Positions 25,060 to 33,996 are shown, numbered from the stretch's first letter. The stretch is DNA of 64,000 bases from Kitasatospora terrestris (GCF_039542905.1 NZ_BAABIS010000001.1:1612001-1676000); one strand, 5' to 3'. Numbers and translations are program-made. Notes: a model not told the origin generated them from the letters alone.

Positions 25060-25953
25060 TCAGTTCCAGATGCCGGCGATGTCGGTGGCGTCGGCGGCCT
25101 TTCCGGCGTGCTTGCCGACCGCGGCGAGGTCCTCCAGGGTGCGGAGCATGTCGTAGTGGTTGTACTTGGCGGTCGGCGCGGTTCCGGCCTTGACCGGCTG
25201 CCCGTACAGCACGGTGGGGATCTGGTTGCCGCTGTTGCGGTCGTCCTCGTCGTAGGTGACGACGAGGAGGCTGTTGTGCGTCCTGGCCCAGTCGGCGTAC
25301 CCGGCGAGGTTGTTCTTGATCCAGCTGTCGCCGGTGCCCACGCTGCAGTCGTGCATGTCGTTGCAGAGGTTGGGGACGACGAAGGAGACCGTGGGCAGCT
25401 TGCCGTAGTCGCTCGGGAACTGCGCGAAGGTGTGCCCGGATCCGGTCGGCACGTTCTTGAACGCGAACCAGGGGTTGTGCTTCTGCGCGTACTTGCCGCT
25501 CTTGCAGGTGGTGGAGCCCTCGCTGGGCAGCGACTCGTTGTAGCTGCCCCAGGTCCGGCCCGCCGCGATCAGCTCGGAGGCCAGGTTGGGGGCGGACATC
25601 GAGCCGACGCTGTAGCAGCCGTCGCCGGTGATGCCCTGGGTGCTGCCGGAGAAGACGGCGAAGTAGTTCGGCTGGCTGGGGTGGGTGATGCCGTAGGAGG
25701 CCTTGAGGACGGCGCCGCCCTTGGCGAGCGAGTTCAGGTACGGCGCGCTGCTGCTGCCGATGATCTGCTTGTACGCGTGGTTCTCCATCATCACCACGAC
25801 GATGTGGTCCGGCCTCGGCAGGGTCGCCGCGGCCGAGGCCGAGCCGGTGTCGAGGGCGGTCAGGGTGGCGCCGACGGTGGCCGCCAGGGCGGCGGCGAGC
25901 ACGGTCTTCTTCGTCCGGGTGGTGCGGGGGCGTCCGGGGGTTCCGGTGGACAT
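25060..25953 (-). CDS. secreted phosphoesterase (acid phosphatase/phospholipase C superfamily)
   Basis: The 297-residue protein has a signal peptide (KKTVLAAALAATVGATLTAL, cleavage near ASA) and the phosphoesterase-family blocks HIVVVMMENHAYKQIIGSS (metal-binding Glu/Asn), SQPNYFAVFSG, and VTYDEDDRNSGNQIPTVLYG with KYNHYDMLRTLEDL carrying further ligands. Related enzymes include AcpA-type acid phosphatases. The ATG at 25953 follows AGGAGA. It leads a three-gene operon with an MFS transporter and a propeller protein. Confidence 0.85.
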   Translation of the reverse strand: MSTGTPGRPRTTRTKKTVLAAALAATVGATLTALDTGSASAAATLPRPDHIVVVMMENHAYKQIIGSSSAPYLNSLAKGGAVLKASYGITHPSQPNYFAVFSGSTQGITGDGCYSVGSMSAPNLASELIAAGRTWGSYNESLPSEGSTTCKSGKYAQKHNPWFAFKNVPTGSGHTFAQFPSDYGKLPTVSFVVPNLCNDMHDCSVGTGDSWIKNNLAGYADWARTHNSLLVVTYDEDDRNSGNQIPTVLYGQPVKAGTAPTAKYNHYDMLRTLEDLAAVGKHAGKAADATDIAGIWN

Positions 25954-26036
25954 GTCTGTCTCCTGGGTGGGGATCGGCAGGGGCACTGGGGGTCGCGGCG
26001 GACCCGGCGGCGGCCTCGCCCGCCGGAGCTCGGCGG

Positions 26037-27230
26037 TCACGGGGTGGGGTTGTCGCCCAGGCCTCCGACGTAGAGCAGCCGGTTGGGGGTGTCGGTGCCG
26101 GCCTTGCCGATCTTCCCGGCGGTGGCGGACCTGACCAGGGCGTCCTGGACCTGGGCGGGGGTCGCCCGCGGGTGGGCGGAGAGGTAGAGCGCGGCGGCCC
26201 CGGCGACGTGCGGCGCGGCCATCGAGGTCCCGGTCAGGGTGTGGCTGTCGCTGTCGCCGGAGTTCCACGCCGAGACGATGCCGGTGCCGGGGGCGAACAG
26301 ATCGGTGCAGGCACCCCAGTTGGAGTCCGAGCGGCGCTGGTCGTCGGAGGTGGAGTTGTTGACCACGACGGCCTCGGCGATGTCCCCCGGCGAGTTCCGG
26401 CACGCGTCGGCGTTGCTGTTGCCCGAGGACACCACCCAGGTGACCCCGGAGGCGATGGAGTTCCGGATCGCCTTGTCCTCGGCGGAACTGACGCCGCCGT
26501 TGATGCTCATGTTGACCACGGCCGGCTTGACGGCGTGCTTGGTGATCCAGTCGGCGGCGGAGATGATCGAGGAGGTGGGGATGGAGTCGTTGCACGGGGT
26601 GACCCGGACGGCGACCAGCTTCACTCCCCTGGCCACGCCGTAGTCCTTGCCGCCGACGGTGCCGGCGACGTGGGTGCCGTGGCCGAGGCAGTCGGCGCCG
26701 TTCCGGCCGTCGCCGACCAGGTCCACGCCGATGCTCGCCCGGCCGCCGAACTGGCTGTGCGTGGTGCGCAGTCCGCTGTCGACCAGGTAGACGGTGACGT
26801 TGGAGGCGGTGTTCGGCGCGGCGTAGTTCCGGTCCAGCGGCAGGCTGCGCTGGTCGATCCGGTCCAGGCCCCAGCTCGCCACCGCGGCCGAGTGCCGGAT
26901 GCCGTCCCGCTCCACCCAGGCGACGGCCGGGTCGGCGGCCAGCCGCTGCGCCTGAGCGGGCGTCAACTCGGCCGCGTAGCCCTGCAGCGCGGTGTCGAAC
27001 ACGGTGCGGACGGTGCCGCCGTGGGTGTGCGCCAGCCGGTCGGCGACGGCGGTGACCGCGGTGGTGCTCCGGGACGGCACGGTGCCGTCCCGGAGCACCA
27101 CCACGTAGGAACCGGTGGCCGGCCGGGCGGCGGCGGCCGGAACGGCGGTCGCCGCGACCGCCGCGACGGCGACGGCCAGGGCGGCGAGTGGCGTTCTGTG
27201 GGCACAGCGGAGCATGCGGTGGACGGACAC
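26037..27230 (-). CDS. secreted subtilisin-like serine protease (S8) with I9 propeptide
   Basis: The 397-residue preproprotein has a signal peptide (to about residue 36), an inhibitor I9 propeptide (YVVVLRDGTVPS to AVAWVERDG, about 40-110) and a catalytic domain with Asp151 (YLVDSGLRTTH), His184 (GHGTHVAG) and Ser336 (GTSMAAPH). It resembles Streptomyces and fungal proteinase-K-type enzymes and should be an extracellular endopeptidase. The GTG at 27230 is chosen since GGGAG precedes it. The adjacent regulator gene, upstream and in the same direction, may control it. Confidence 0.9.
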   Translation of the reverse strand: MSVHRMLRCAHRTPLAALAVAVAAVAATAVPAAAARPATGSYVVVLRDGTVPSRSTTAVTAVADRLAHTHGGTVRTVFDTALQGYAAELTPAQAQRLAADPAVAWVERDGIRHSAAVASWGLDRIDQRSLPLDRNYAAPNTASNVTVYLVDSGLRTTHSQFGGRASIGVDLVGDGRNGADCLGHGTHVAGTVGGKDYGVARGVKLVAVRVTPCNDSIPTSSIISAADWITKHAVKPAVVNMSINGGVSSAEDKAIRNSIASGVTWVVSSGNSNADACRNSPGDIAEAVVVNNSTSDDQRRSDSNWGACTDLFAPGTGIVSAWNSGDSDSHTLTGTSMAAPHVAGAAALYLSAHPRATPAQVQDALVRSATAGKIGKAGTDTPNRLLYVGGLGDNPTP

Positions 27231-27398
27231 GGTGACTCCCGGATGAGGTGCGTCGGGGCTTCGCCGGCGCCGGCCGGGTCCACCCGGCGCGGTCCGGCGG
27301 CGAGCCGGGGCACAAGAAGTACCGCCGGAGAAGCGCCTTGGGCGCCAACTCCCGCCACTGGCACGTCCTCGCCAGCCGGTCGCACACACCCGACCGGG

Positions 27399-28382
27399 TC
27401 AGATCCAGCCGTTGCGCGCGGCGTGCAGCGCCATCTGGAAGCGGGTGACCGACCCCGCACGGGAGTTGAGCTGCTCGAGGTGGCGCGAGAGGGTGCGGCG
27501 GCTGACCCCGAGCAGCTCGGCGATGGTGTCGTCGGTGACCCCGGTGGCCAGCAGCTCGACGATGCGCCGCTGGATCGGGCTGAGCGCCGGCGGCACCCGC
27601 TCCCCCAGGTGCATCGGCAGCGCCGCCCGCCACGAGGTCTCGAACAGCCCGGTCAACGCGGACAGCAGGCTCGACGGGTGGACCAGCAGCATCGAGTCGT
27701 TGACCTCGGCCTCCACGAAGGACATCGACACGATGGCCAGCCGCCGGTCGAAGACGGTGAGCTTCACCGGGACGGTGGGCAGGATCCTCGCCTGCTCCCC
27801 GGCGGCGATCGAGGGCTGGATGTTCACGGCGTAGTACGCGGCGTGCTGGACGGCGGATCTGGCGTAGACGACCCGGTACTCGACGCCCCTGCCGAGGTTG
27901 TCGATCTCGATCGGGTTGGCGCTGCCGTTGGTGTGGTACGGCGGCGAGTCGAAGCGCAGCACCTCGGTCTCGGCCGCCGCCTCGATGGTCTCGATGTGCT
28001 CGACGATGGAGTCGCCGGTGACCACCTCGACCAGGTTCTCGGTCGGGTGCGGGCTGACCGAACGGCGGTAGCCACGATAGGCGTTGACGGCGGCCTGCTG
28101 TGCCTCGCGGAGCTCGGCGACCCGGCTGTGCGCCAGGAACTCCAGTGCCACCGTGGGCTCCACCGGTACGTGCCGGCGGCACCCGTCGGTCTCCGACACC
28201 GTGACCAGGCCGAGTCTGCGCAGGTGAGCCAGGTGACGCTCCCGTGCGGGATCACCGTCCGGGCCGAGATCCGCGGGGGGCCGGCCGCCGGGCCCGGCGG
28301 CCAGCAGCCCCACGTACAGCTCCGCCTCCCGGCCGGTCAGCCCGAGGCGGCACAGGTGCGTCGGCAGGTCCTCGTCGGCCAT
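27399..28382 (-). CDS. TrmB-like/LuxR-type transcriptional regulator
   Basis: The 327-residue protein begins with a winged-helix TrmB-like region (LTGREAELYVGLLAAG ... HLAHLRRLGLV), has a middle sensor-like region (VEVVTGDSIVEHIETIE to RAALPMHL) and ends with a LuxR-type HTH (LSPIQRRIVELLATGVTDDTIAELLGVSRRTLSRHLEQLNSRAGSVTRFQMALHAARNGWI). AGGAAGG precedes the ATG at 28382. Regulators of this build often sit next to S8 proteases or peptide-product genes in streptomycetes; regulation of the protease at 26037-27230 is likely but inferred. Confidence 0.8.
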   Translation of the reverse strand: MADEDLPTHLCRLGLTGREAELYVGLLAAGPGGRPPADLGPDGDPARERHLAHLRRLGLVTVSETDGCRRHVPVEPTVALEFLAHSRVAELREAQQAAVNAYRGYRRSVSPHPTENLVEVVTGDSIVEHIETIEAAAETEVLRFDSPPYHTNGSANPIEIDNLGRGVEYRVVYARSAVQHAAYYAVNIQPSIAAGEQARILPTVPVKLTVFDRRLAIVSMSFVEAEVNDSMLLVHPSSLLSALTGLFETSWRAALPMHLGERVPPALSPIQRRIVELLATGVTDDTIAELLGVSRRTLSRHLEQLNSRAGSVTRFQMALHAARNGWI

Positions 28383-28553
28383 GTGCGTTCCTTCCTGTGG
28401 CGAAGTACCGCGCATGGTGACACGTGGGTCCCACCGGCACCAGGCGCCGACCGGCGGGGTGCCCGTCCACGCCAGTGGCCGGTGATCGCCACCTCGTGGG
28501 GCCGGTCGGCGGTAGACCTGTGACCGCCACCCGGCCGTTCCCAGGAGTCCTCC

Positions 28554-29888
28554 TTGATCAGCGTGTTCGACCTCTTCCGCGTCGGCATCGGACCGTCCAG
28601 CTCCCACACGGTGGCTCCGATGCGCGCCGCCCGCCGCTTCGTGGACGGCCTCGACCGGGACGGTCTGCTGCCCGCCGTCACCGCCGTCGAGGTCGAGCTC
28701 TTCGGCTCACTGGCGGCGACCTGCGTCGGGCACGGCACCGACAAGGCCGTGGCGCTGGGGCTGGCGGGCGAGGAGCCGGAGACGGTCGACCCCGCCACCG
28801 CCGACGGGCGCTTCCGCCGGTTCGCCGCCGAGGGCGGGGTCCTGCTGCCGGGCGGGCGGACCGTCGGCCACACCCTGGTGCTGCACCCGGGGCGGACCCT
28901 GCCGGCCCATCCCAACGCCATGACCTTCACCGCACTCGACCGGGACGACGTCGTGCTGGCCCGCCGGACCTCCTACTCCGTCGGCGGCGGCTTCCTGCTC
29001 GGCGAGGACGCCAACGACGCCGCCTCCGACGTCCCGCACCCCTTCACCGACGCCGGGCAACTCCTGCACCTGGTCGGCGACGGCCGGATCAGCGACCTGA
29101 TGCTGGCCAACGAGACCGCCCGGCGGCCCGAGAGCGCGGTCCGCGCCCGGCTGCTGCACCTGTGGACGGTCATGCGCGACTGTGCCGAACGCGGTTCCCG
29201 CACCGAGGGCACCCTGCCCGGCGGGCTGAACGTCCCCCGCCGTGCCCCCGCCCTCCACCGGCGCCTCCTCCGACGGGGCACTACGGCCGAGCCGCTGCAC
29301 CCCATGGACTGGGTCGCGCTGGACGCGCTGGCGGTCAACGAGGAGAACGCCGCCGGCGGGCGCGTCGTGACCGCGCCGACCAACGGCGCCGCCGGCATCG
29401 TGCCGGCCGTGCTGCGCCACTACCACCGGTTCGTCCCCGGCGCCGACGACGAGGGAACGGTGCGCTTCCTGCTCACCGCCGCCGCCATCGGCACCCTGGT
29501 CAAACGCAACGCGTCCATCTCCGGTGCCCAGGTGGGCTGCCAGGGAGAGGTCGGCACCGCCGCCGCGATGGCCGCCGCGGGGCTGACCGAGGTCCTCGGC
29601 GGCACCCCCGGGCAGGTGGAGAACGCGGCGGAGATCGCGCTGGAGCACCATCTCGGCCTGACCTGCGACCCCGTCGCCGGGCTCGTCCAGATCCCCTGCA
29701 TCGAGCGCAACGCCATCGGCGCCGTCAAGGCCATCACCGCGTCCCGCCTGGCCCTGAACGGCGACGGGCAGCACCTGGTCCCCCTGGACGCCGTCATCCG
29801 CACCCTGCGCGACACCGGGGCCGACATGAGCGACAAGTACAAGGAGACCTCACGAGGAGGCCTCGCCCTCAACGTCCCGCAGTGCTGA
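28554..29888 (+). CDS. sdaA: L-serine ammonia-lyase (iron-sulfur-dependent serine dehydratase)
   Basis: The 444-residue single-chain enzyme deaminates L-serine to pyruvate and ammonia. It starts at a TTG (28554) with AGGAG six bases upstream and reads [20 protein letters not shown], the diagnostic N-terminus. The [4Fe-4S] ligands are Cys in [21 protein letters not shown] and [10 protein letters not shown]; the SSSH and NGAAG segments line the active site. Length is normal for the fused alpha-beta type. It is monocistronic; I saw no glycine riboswitch in front of it. Confidence 0.92.
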   Translation: MISVFDLFRVGIGPSSSHTVAPMRAARRFVDGLDRDGLLPAVTAVEVELFGSLAATCVGHGTDKAVALGLAGEEPETVDPATADGRFRRFAAEGGVLLPGGRTVGHTLVLHPGRTLPAHPNAMTFTALDRDDVVLARRTSYSVGGGFLLGEDANDAASDVPHPFTDAGQLLHLVGDGRISDLMLANETARRPESAVRARLLHLWTVMRDCAERGSRTEGTLPGGLNVPRRAPALHRRLLRRGTTAEPLHPMDWVALDALAVNEENAAGGRVVTAPTNGAAGIVPAVLRHYHRFVPGADDEGTVRFLLTAAAIGTLVKRNASISGAQVGCQGEVGTAAAMAAAGLTEVLGGTPGQVENAAEIALEHHLGLTCDPVAGLVQIPCIERNAIGAVKAITASRLALNGDGQHLVPLDAVIRTLRDTGADMSDKYKETSRGGLALNVPQC

Positions 29889-29903
29889 ACGGGCGCCGGC
29901 GGC

Positions 29904-30479
29904 TCAGACGTTGACGCCGTAGTCCAGCGCGATCCCGCGCAGGCCGGAGGCGTAGCCCTGGCCGATCGCCCGGAACTTCCACTCGGTGCCGTAGCGGTAC
30001 AGCTCGCCGAAGACCATCGCGGTCTCGGTGGACGCGTCCTCGGAGAGGTCGTAGCGGGCGACCTCGCTGCCGTCCGCCTCGTTGACGACCCGGATGAAGG
30101 CGTTGCGGACCTGGCCGAAGCTCTGCCGGCGCTGGTCGGCGTCGTAGATCGAGACCGGGAAGACCACCTTGGCCACGGTCGGCGGCACGGCGGCCAGGTC
30201 GACCCGGATCTGCTCGTCGTCGCCGTCGCCGCCACCGGTCAGGTTGTCGCCGCTGTGCTCGACCGAGCCCTCGGGGCTGCGCAGGTTGTTGTAGAAGACG
30301 AAGTGCTGGTCGCTGAGCACCCGCCCGGACCCGTCGCACAGCAGCGCGCTGGCGTCCAGGTCGAAGGCGGCACCGGAGGTGGCGCGGACGTCCCAGCCGA
30401 GACCGACGATGACCGAGGTGAGGCCCGGGGCCTCCTTGGTCAGCGAGACGTTGCCGCCCTTGGCGAGCGTGACTCCCAT
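29904..30479 (-). CDS. terD: TerD-family calcium-binding stress protein
   Basis: The 191-residue protein is a canonical TerD domain: [28 protein letters not shown], the calcium-binding stretch [17 protein letters not shown], and [20 protein letters not shown]. TerD proteins belong to the tellurite/chemical-stress module and bind Ca2+; streptomycetes carry many single copies whose individual roles are unclear. GGAGGG precedes the ATG at 30479. It is divergent from the blaI-like repressor gene, and a BlaI-type palindrome lies in the shared gap. Confidence 0.9.
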   Translation of the reverse strand: MGVTLAKGGNVSLTKEAPGLTSVIVGLGWDVRATSGAAFDLDASALLCDGSGRVLSDQHFVFYNNLRSPEGSVEHSGDNLTGGGDGDDEQIRVDLAAVPPTVAKVVFPVSIYDADQRRQSFGQVRNAFIRVVNEADGSEVARYDLSEDASTETAMVFGELYRYGTEWKFRAIGQGYASGLRGIALDYGVNV

Positions 30480-30515
30480 GGTTCCCTCCAGCTGCTCTCC
30501 CCGTCAGTCCTTCGA

Positions 30516-30533
30516 ATCTACAACACTGTAGAT
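30516..30533. promoter_or_regulatory. BlaI-type palindromic operator
   Basis: ATCTACAACACTGTAGAT is a perfect palindrome with 7-bp arms around ACAC. The CTACA...TGTAG core is the pattern recognised by BlaI/MecI-family repressors. It lies 37 bp upstream of terD and about 130 bp upstream of the blaI-like gene. Confidence 0.65.
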
Positions 30534-30666
30534 CGCGGCGGAATCCACCACGCACCCCGCGCCTACGCCGCGTCAACCGCACGACCCGTCATCCGCACGA
30601 CCCGTCATCCACGCGGACACCGGCGCCTCGTAGGATGGCGCGCAACCAGCCACCGAGGGAGAGCCG

Positions 30667-31062
30667 ATGAGCGAGGACCTGGACCCGTCCGCCCGCCCCC
30701 GCCGTCGCGGCCAGGGCGAACTGGAGGCCCAGGTCCTGGACGCGCTGCGCGCCGCGCCCGGCCCGGCCACCGCGCACTGGGTGCAGGACCGGCTGCCCGG
30801 CGACCTCGCGTACACCACGGTGATGACGATCCTGTCCCGGCTGCACGCCAAGGGCGCCGTCTCGCGCGCCCGTTCGGGCCGCTCCTACCGCTGGCTCGCC
30901 TCCGCCGACGCGGCCGGGCTGGCCGCCCTGCGGATGCGCCGCGTGCTGGACACCCACGCGGACCGGGACGCGGTCCTCGCCAGTTTCGTCACCGCCCTGC
31001 TCCCGCAGGACGAGGAGCTGCTGCGCCAGCTCCTGGACGCCGCGACGGACGGCGGCAGCTGA
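30667..31062 (+). CDS. BlaI/MecI/CopY-family transcriptional repressor
   Basis: The 131-residue protein is a winged-helix BlaI-type repressor: RRRGQGELEAQVLDAL, AYTTVMTILSRLHAKGAVSRARSGRSYRWL (recognition helix and wing), then a C-terminal dimerisation helix region. GAGGGAGA precedes the ATG. It is followed after three bases by an M56 metallopeptidase gene, the usual sensor partner that cleaves or inactivates the repressor. No beta-lactamase gene is adjacent, so its target genes may be this pair, terD, or genes elsewhere. Confidence 0.88.
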   Translation: MSEDLDPSARPRRRGQGELEAQVLDALRAAPGPATAHWVQDRLPGDLAYTTVMTILSRLHAKGAVSRARSGRSYRWLASADAAGLAALRMRRVLDTHADRDAVLASFVTALLPQDEELLRQLLDAATDGGS

Positions 31063-31065
31063 CCC

Positions 31066-31992
31066 GTGGGCACGGCCGTCTTCCTCCCCCTCGTCCTGCC
31101 GCTGACCGCGCTGCCGATCGCCCGGCTGGCCGGCCACCACCTGCACCCGCGCGCCGCCGCCCGCCTGCTCACCACGATCGCCGCGGCGATGGCGCTGTGC
31201 AGCGCGGTCAGCCTGGCCCTGCTGTTCGTGGTCGGCACCGCGCACATCCCCGGCAACCCGCTGCCGGACAGCTGGTCCGACCCGGAGGTGCGCGACGCCG
31301 TCCCGTTCCACCAGGCGGTGGGCAGCGGCGCGATCGTCGCGCTGACCGCGGTGGTCGCCGCCTGCGCCCGGACGCTGCACCGCCACCGCCGGGTCCGCCT
31401 CGACGCGCTGCGCGCCGTCGCCGGCCTGCCCGCCGGGCCCGGCCCGGCCGTGCTGCCCGACCCGCAGCCGTACGCCTACGCCCTCCCCGGCCCGGACGGC
31501 GGACGGATCGTCGTCTCCACCGGCATGCTGGGCGGCCTCGCCGAGGACGAGCGCACCGCGCTGCTCGCCCACGAGCGCGCCCACCTGACGCACCGCCACC
31601 ACCGCCACCTGCTGGTCACCCGGCTCGCGGGCTGCGTCAACCCCTTCCTGCGGCCGCTGCACCGTGCGGTGGCCTACAACACCGAGCGGTGGGCCGACGA
31701 GGTGGCCGCGCACGCGGTCGGCGACCGCCGGCTGACCGCCCGCGCGGTCGCCCGGGCCGCGCTGATCTCCGCCCCGCACCCGGTCGGCCTGCCCGCCTTC
31801 GCCGCCCCCGGGCCGGTCCCCCGCCGGGTGGCCGCCCTGCTCGGCCCGGTCCCGCACGCCTGGCCCCCGGCGCACAGCCCGGCCGCCCTCGCCACCGTGT
31901 TCGCCGCCGCGGGCACCGCCGCCTCCGCCGTCTCGGCCCTCAACGCGGCCGGCGCCCTGCTCCTGATCCTCAAGGTCACCACCCCGCTCTGA
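31066..31992 (+). CDS. M56-family membrane metallopeptidase (BlaR1-like sensor protease)
   Basis: The 308-residue protein has hydrophobic segments at about 5-20, 35-58, 85-105 and 265-308 and the zinc motif HERAH (HExxH) at residues 169-173, with a downstream Glu in YNTERWADEVAAHA. It lacks the extracellular penicillin-binding sensor domain of true BlaR1, as do most actinobacterial M56 proteins. The GTG at 31066 starts three bases after the blaI-like stop, so the two form one unit. The signal it senses is unknown. Confidence 0.85.
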   Translation: MGTAVFLPLVLPLTALPIARLAGHHLHPRAAARLLTTIAAAMALCSAVSLALLFVVGTAHIPGNPLPDSWSDPEVRDAVPFHQAVGSGAIVALTAVVAACARTLHRHRRVRLDALRAVAGLPAGPGPAVLPDPQPYAYALPGPDGGRIVVSTGMLGGLAEDERTALLAHERAHLTHRHHRHLLVTRLAGCVNPFLRPLHRAVAYNTERWADEVAAHAVGDRRLTARAVARAALISAPHPVGLPAFAAPGPVPRRVAALLGPVPHAWPPAHSPAALATVFAAAGTAASAVSALNAAGALLLILKVTTPL

Positions 31993-32007
31993 CCCCGGGC
32001 GCGCGAA

Positions 32008-32063
32008 CGGCCGCGGCCGGCCGGAGGGCGCCCGTCGGCGCGCGCTCCGACCGGCCGCGGCCG
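32008..32063. terminator. inverted repeat between converging blaR-like and nagB genes
   Basis: CGGCCGCGGCCGG (32008-32020) and its exact reverse complement (32051-32063) flank 30 bp in the short gap after the M56 gene and before the nagB stop. A shared transcription terminator is likely from position; each arm is also partly self-complementary, so other folds compete. Confidence 0.5.
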
Positions 32064-32080
32064 GCGTCGATCGGCGGGGA

Positions 32081-32863
32081 TCAGATGGACTGCCAGTCCG
32101 GCTTCGCCGCGTAGGTCGCCCGGAAGTAGTCGGCCAGCTTGAGGCCGGACGCGGCGGCCTCGTCCACGACCACCGTGGCGTGCGGGTGCAGCTGGAGGGC
32201 CGAGGCCGGCACCAGCGCGGAGAGCGGGCCCTCGACGGCGGCGGCGACGGCGTCCGCCTTGCCCTCGCCGGTGGCCAGCAGCACCAGGTGCCGGGCCTCC
32301 AGGATGGTGCCGATGCCCTGGGTGATCACGTGGTGCGGCACCTCCTCCAGGCTGTCGAAGAAGCGCGCGTTGTCGAGCCGGGTCTGCCGGGTCAGCGTCT
32401 TGATCCGGGTCCGCGAGGCCAGCGAGGAGCACGGCTCGTTGAAGCCGATGTGCCCGTCGGTGCCGATGCCGAGCAGCTGCAGGTCCACGCCGCCCGCGGC
32501 GGCCAGCGACCGGTCGTAGGCGATCGCCTCGGCGGCGACGTCCTCGGCGGCTCCGTCGGGGCCGAAGAAGGACTCCTCGGTCAGGCCGAGCGGCTCGACG
32601 ACCTCGCGCAGCACGACCGAGCGGTACGACTCGGGGTGGCCGGCGGGCAGGCCGACGTACTCGTCGAGCTGGCAGATCCGGGCCCGCGAGACGTCGACGG
32701 ACCCGCCGCGCACCTTCGCGGCCAGCGCCTGGTACACCGGCAGCGGCGTCGAGCCCGTGGCGACCCCGAGCAGGGCGTCGGGCTTGCGCTCCACCAGCTC
32801 GGCCATCGCCGAGGCGATGAGTTCACCGCAGGCCGCGGCATCGGGGAGGATGACGATCTCCAT
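32081..32863 (-). CDS. nagB: glucosamine-6-phosphate deaminase
   Basis: The 260-residue enzyme converts glucosamine-6-phosphate to fructose-6-phosphate and ammonia in amino-sugar use. Signature parts are VILPDAAACGELIASAMAEL, VATGSTPLPVYQAL, CQLDEYVGLPAGHPESYR (catalytic Asp), LLGIGTDGHIGFNEPCSSLASRTRIKTLT (Asp, His, Glu of the active site) and HPHATVVVDEAA. Length and start (ATG 32863) are normal. A DasR-type dre palindrome lies 35 bp upstream, matching known control of nagB by N-acetylglucosamine-derived signals in streptomycetes. Confidence 0.95.
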   Translation of the reverse strand: MEIVILPDAAACGELIASAMAELVERKPDALLGVATGSTPLPVYQALAAKVRGGSVDVSRARICQLDEYVGLPAGHPESYRSVVLREVVEPLGLTEESFFGPDGAAEDVAAEAIAYDRSLAAAGGVDLQLLGIGTDGHIGFNEPCSSLASRTRIKTLTRQTRLDNARFFDSLEEVPHHVITQGIGTILEARHLVLLATGEGKADAVAAAVEGPLSALVPASALQLHPHATVVVDEAAASGLKLADYFRATYAAKPDWQSI

Positions 32864-32897
32864 GACTGCACCGTTCTGAATCGCGGCCCGAATGGCC

Positions 32898-32913
32898 AGT
32901 GGTCTAGACCAGA
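32898..32913. promoter_or_regulatory. DasR-responsive element (dre) before nagB
   Basis: AGTGGTCTAGACCAGA contains the perfect palindromic core TGGTCTAGACCA (32900-32911) of the dre consensus and lies 35 bp upstream of the nagB start. In Streptomyces the GntR-family regulator DasR binds such sites and is released by glucosamine-6-phosphate. Confidence 0.88.
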
Positions 32914-33052
32914 ATGCCACCTTATCCCGACCGCCGCGGCCCCGTCGAGATCGACCCGGGAATCCGCGCGGACCGGCGGACCGCCGACCGGCGCCTCCCG
33001 CGCGGTTCCGGCGCCCGGCACCGGGGTTCGCCGCCGTCTGACCGGGCATCAC

Positions 33053-33086
33053 CGGTGGTGCCCGGAAAGCCTTCCGGGCACCACCG
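33053..33086 (+). promoter_or_regulatory. 15-bp perfect hairpin just upstream of the SPFH gene
   Basis: The arms at 33053-33067 and 33072-33086 are exact complements around the loop AGCC. The GGGGGGA ribosome binding site starts three bases after the stem and the GTG start is at 33103, so if transcribed the hairpin would sit directly against the initiation region. It could be an operator palindrome, a leader attenuator or a translation-shielding stem. Confidence 0.6.
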
Positions 33087-33102
33087 TCCGGGGGGACGCA
33101 CC

Positions 33103-33996
33103 GTGTTCTACTTCTCCGTCCTGCTCCTGATCGCCGCCGTCACGCTGCTCGTGCTGAAGCGGCGCTCGATCGTCGACTTCCGCTTCGCCACCCTCACCGG
33201 CCTGCTCGTCGGCGGCGTGGGGCTGCTGTTCGCGCTGGGCTCCTTCAGCTACGTCGTCGAACCCTACGAAGTGGGGGTCCCCACCACGCTCGGCTCGGTG
33301 GGCGACACCTGGCAGCCCGGCCTGCACCTCAAGTCGCCGCTGACGGAGGTCACGACCTTCTCCACCCGGCCCTCGGACCTCAACCTCACCGGGGACGACA
33401 CCGTGGAGGTACGGTCCTCCGAGGGCGGAGTGCTCTACGTCGACCTCACCGTGAAGTGGGCGATCGACCCCGACCGCACCCTCGCGCTGTACAAGCTCTC
33501 CGGCAGCGCGGCCAACGTCCAGCAGCGCCTCGTCCTCCCGGACACCCGGGAGATCGTCCGCAACGTCTTCGCCAAGCACACCAGCGTCGAGGGCTACGCC
33601 TCGCAGCGCGAGGCGATCAGCACGGAGATGGAGAAGCTGATCACCGACCGGCTGTCCCCCCGGGGGATCGTCGTCAACAGCGTCAACCTGCGCAACGTCA
33701 AGCCGAGCGAGGTCCTGCAGAAGGCGATCGACCAGAAGATCCAGCAGGACCAGGCGACCCAGCAGGCCGAGGCGGCGGTGCTGACCGCCAAGGCGGAGGC
33801 GGAGAAGCGCCGGATCGAGGCGGAGAGCACCGCGGCGGCCAACACCACGATCGCCAACTCGCTCACCGACCGGATCCTGCAGAGCCAGTGCTACGAGGCC
33901 TTCCGGGCCGCCGCCGAGAAGAACCCGGTCTACGCGAGCCCGTGCGGCTCGGGCCAGGGCGGCGCACCGGTGATCGTGGACGGCTCCAAGCGCTGA
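33103..33996 (+). CDS. SPFH/band 7 (prohibitin-like) membrane protein
   Basis: The 297-residue protein has two N-terminal hydrophobic segments (VFYFSVLLLIAAVTLLVL; FATLTGLLVGGVGLLFALGS), an SPFH domain (VEPYEVGVPTTLGSV to RGIVVNSVNLRNVKPSEVLQ) and a charged coiled coil (DQKIQQDQATQQAEAAVLTAKAEAEKRR). It resembles prohibitin-type scaffolds that organise membrane proteases or microdomains. Two Cys flank the C-terminus (QSQCYEAF, SPCGSG). The GTG at 33103 follows a G-rich binding site behind a strong hairpin. Divergent from nagB; no partner gene is coupled. Confidence 0.85.
   Translation: MFYFSVLLLIAAVTLLVLKRRSIVDFRFATLTGLLVGGVGLLFALGSFSYVVEPYEVGVPTTLGSVGDTWQPGLHLKSPLTEVTTFSTRPSDLNLTGDDTVEVRSSEGGVLYVDLTVKWAIDPDRTLALYKLSGSAANVQQRLVLPDTREIVRNVFAKHTSVEGYASQREAISTEMEKLITDRLSPRGIVVNSVNLRNVKPSEVLQKAIDQKIQQDQATQQAEAAVLTAKAEAEKRRIEAESTAAANTTIANSLTDRILQSQCYEAFRAAAEKNPVYASPCGSGQGGAPVIVDGSKR

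Noticed and set aside
28383..28553. Glycine or serine riboswitch before sdaA
   Set aside because: No conserved aptamer segments were seen in the 170-bp leader.
30667..31992. Calling the BlaI/M56 pair a beta-lactam resistance operon
   Set aside because: There is no beta-lactamase or penicillin-binding sensor domain nearby.
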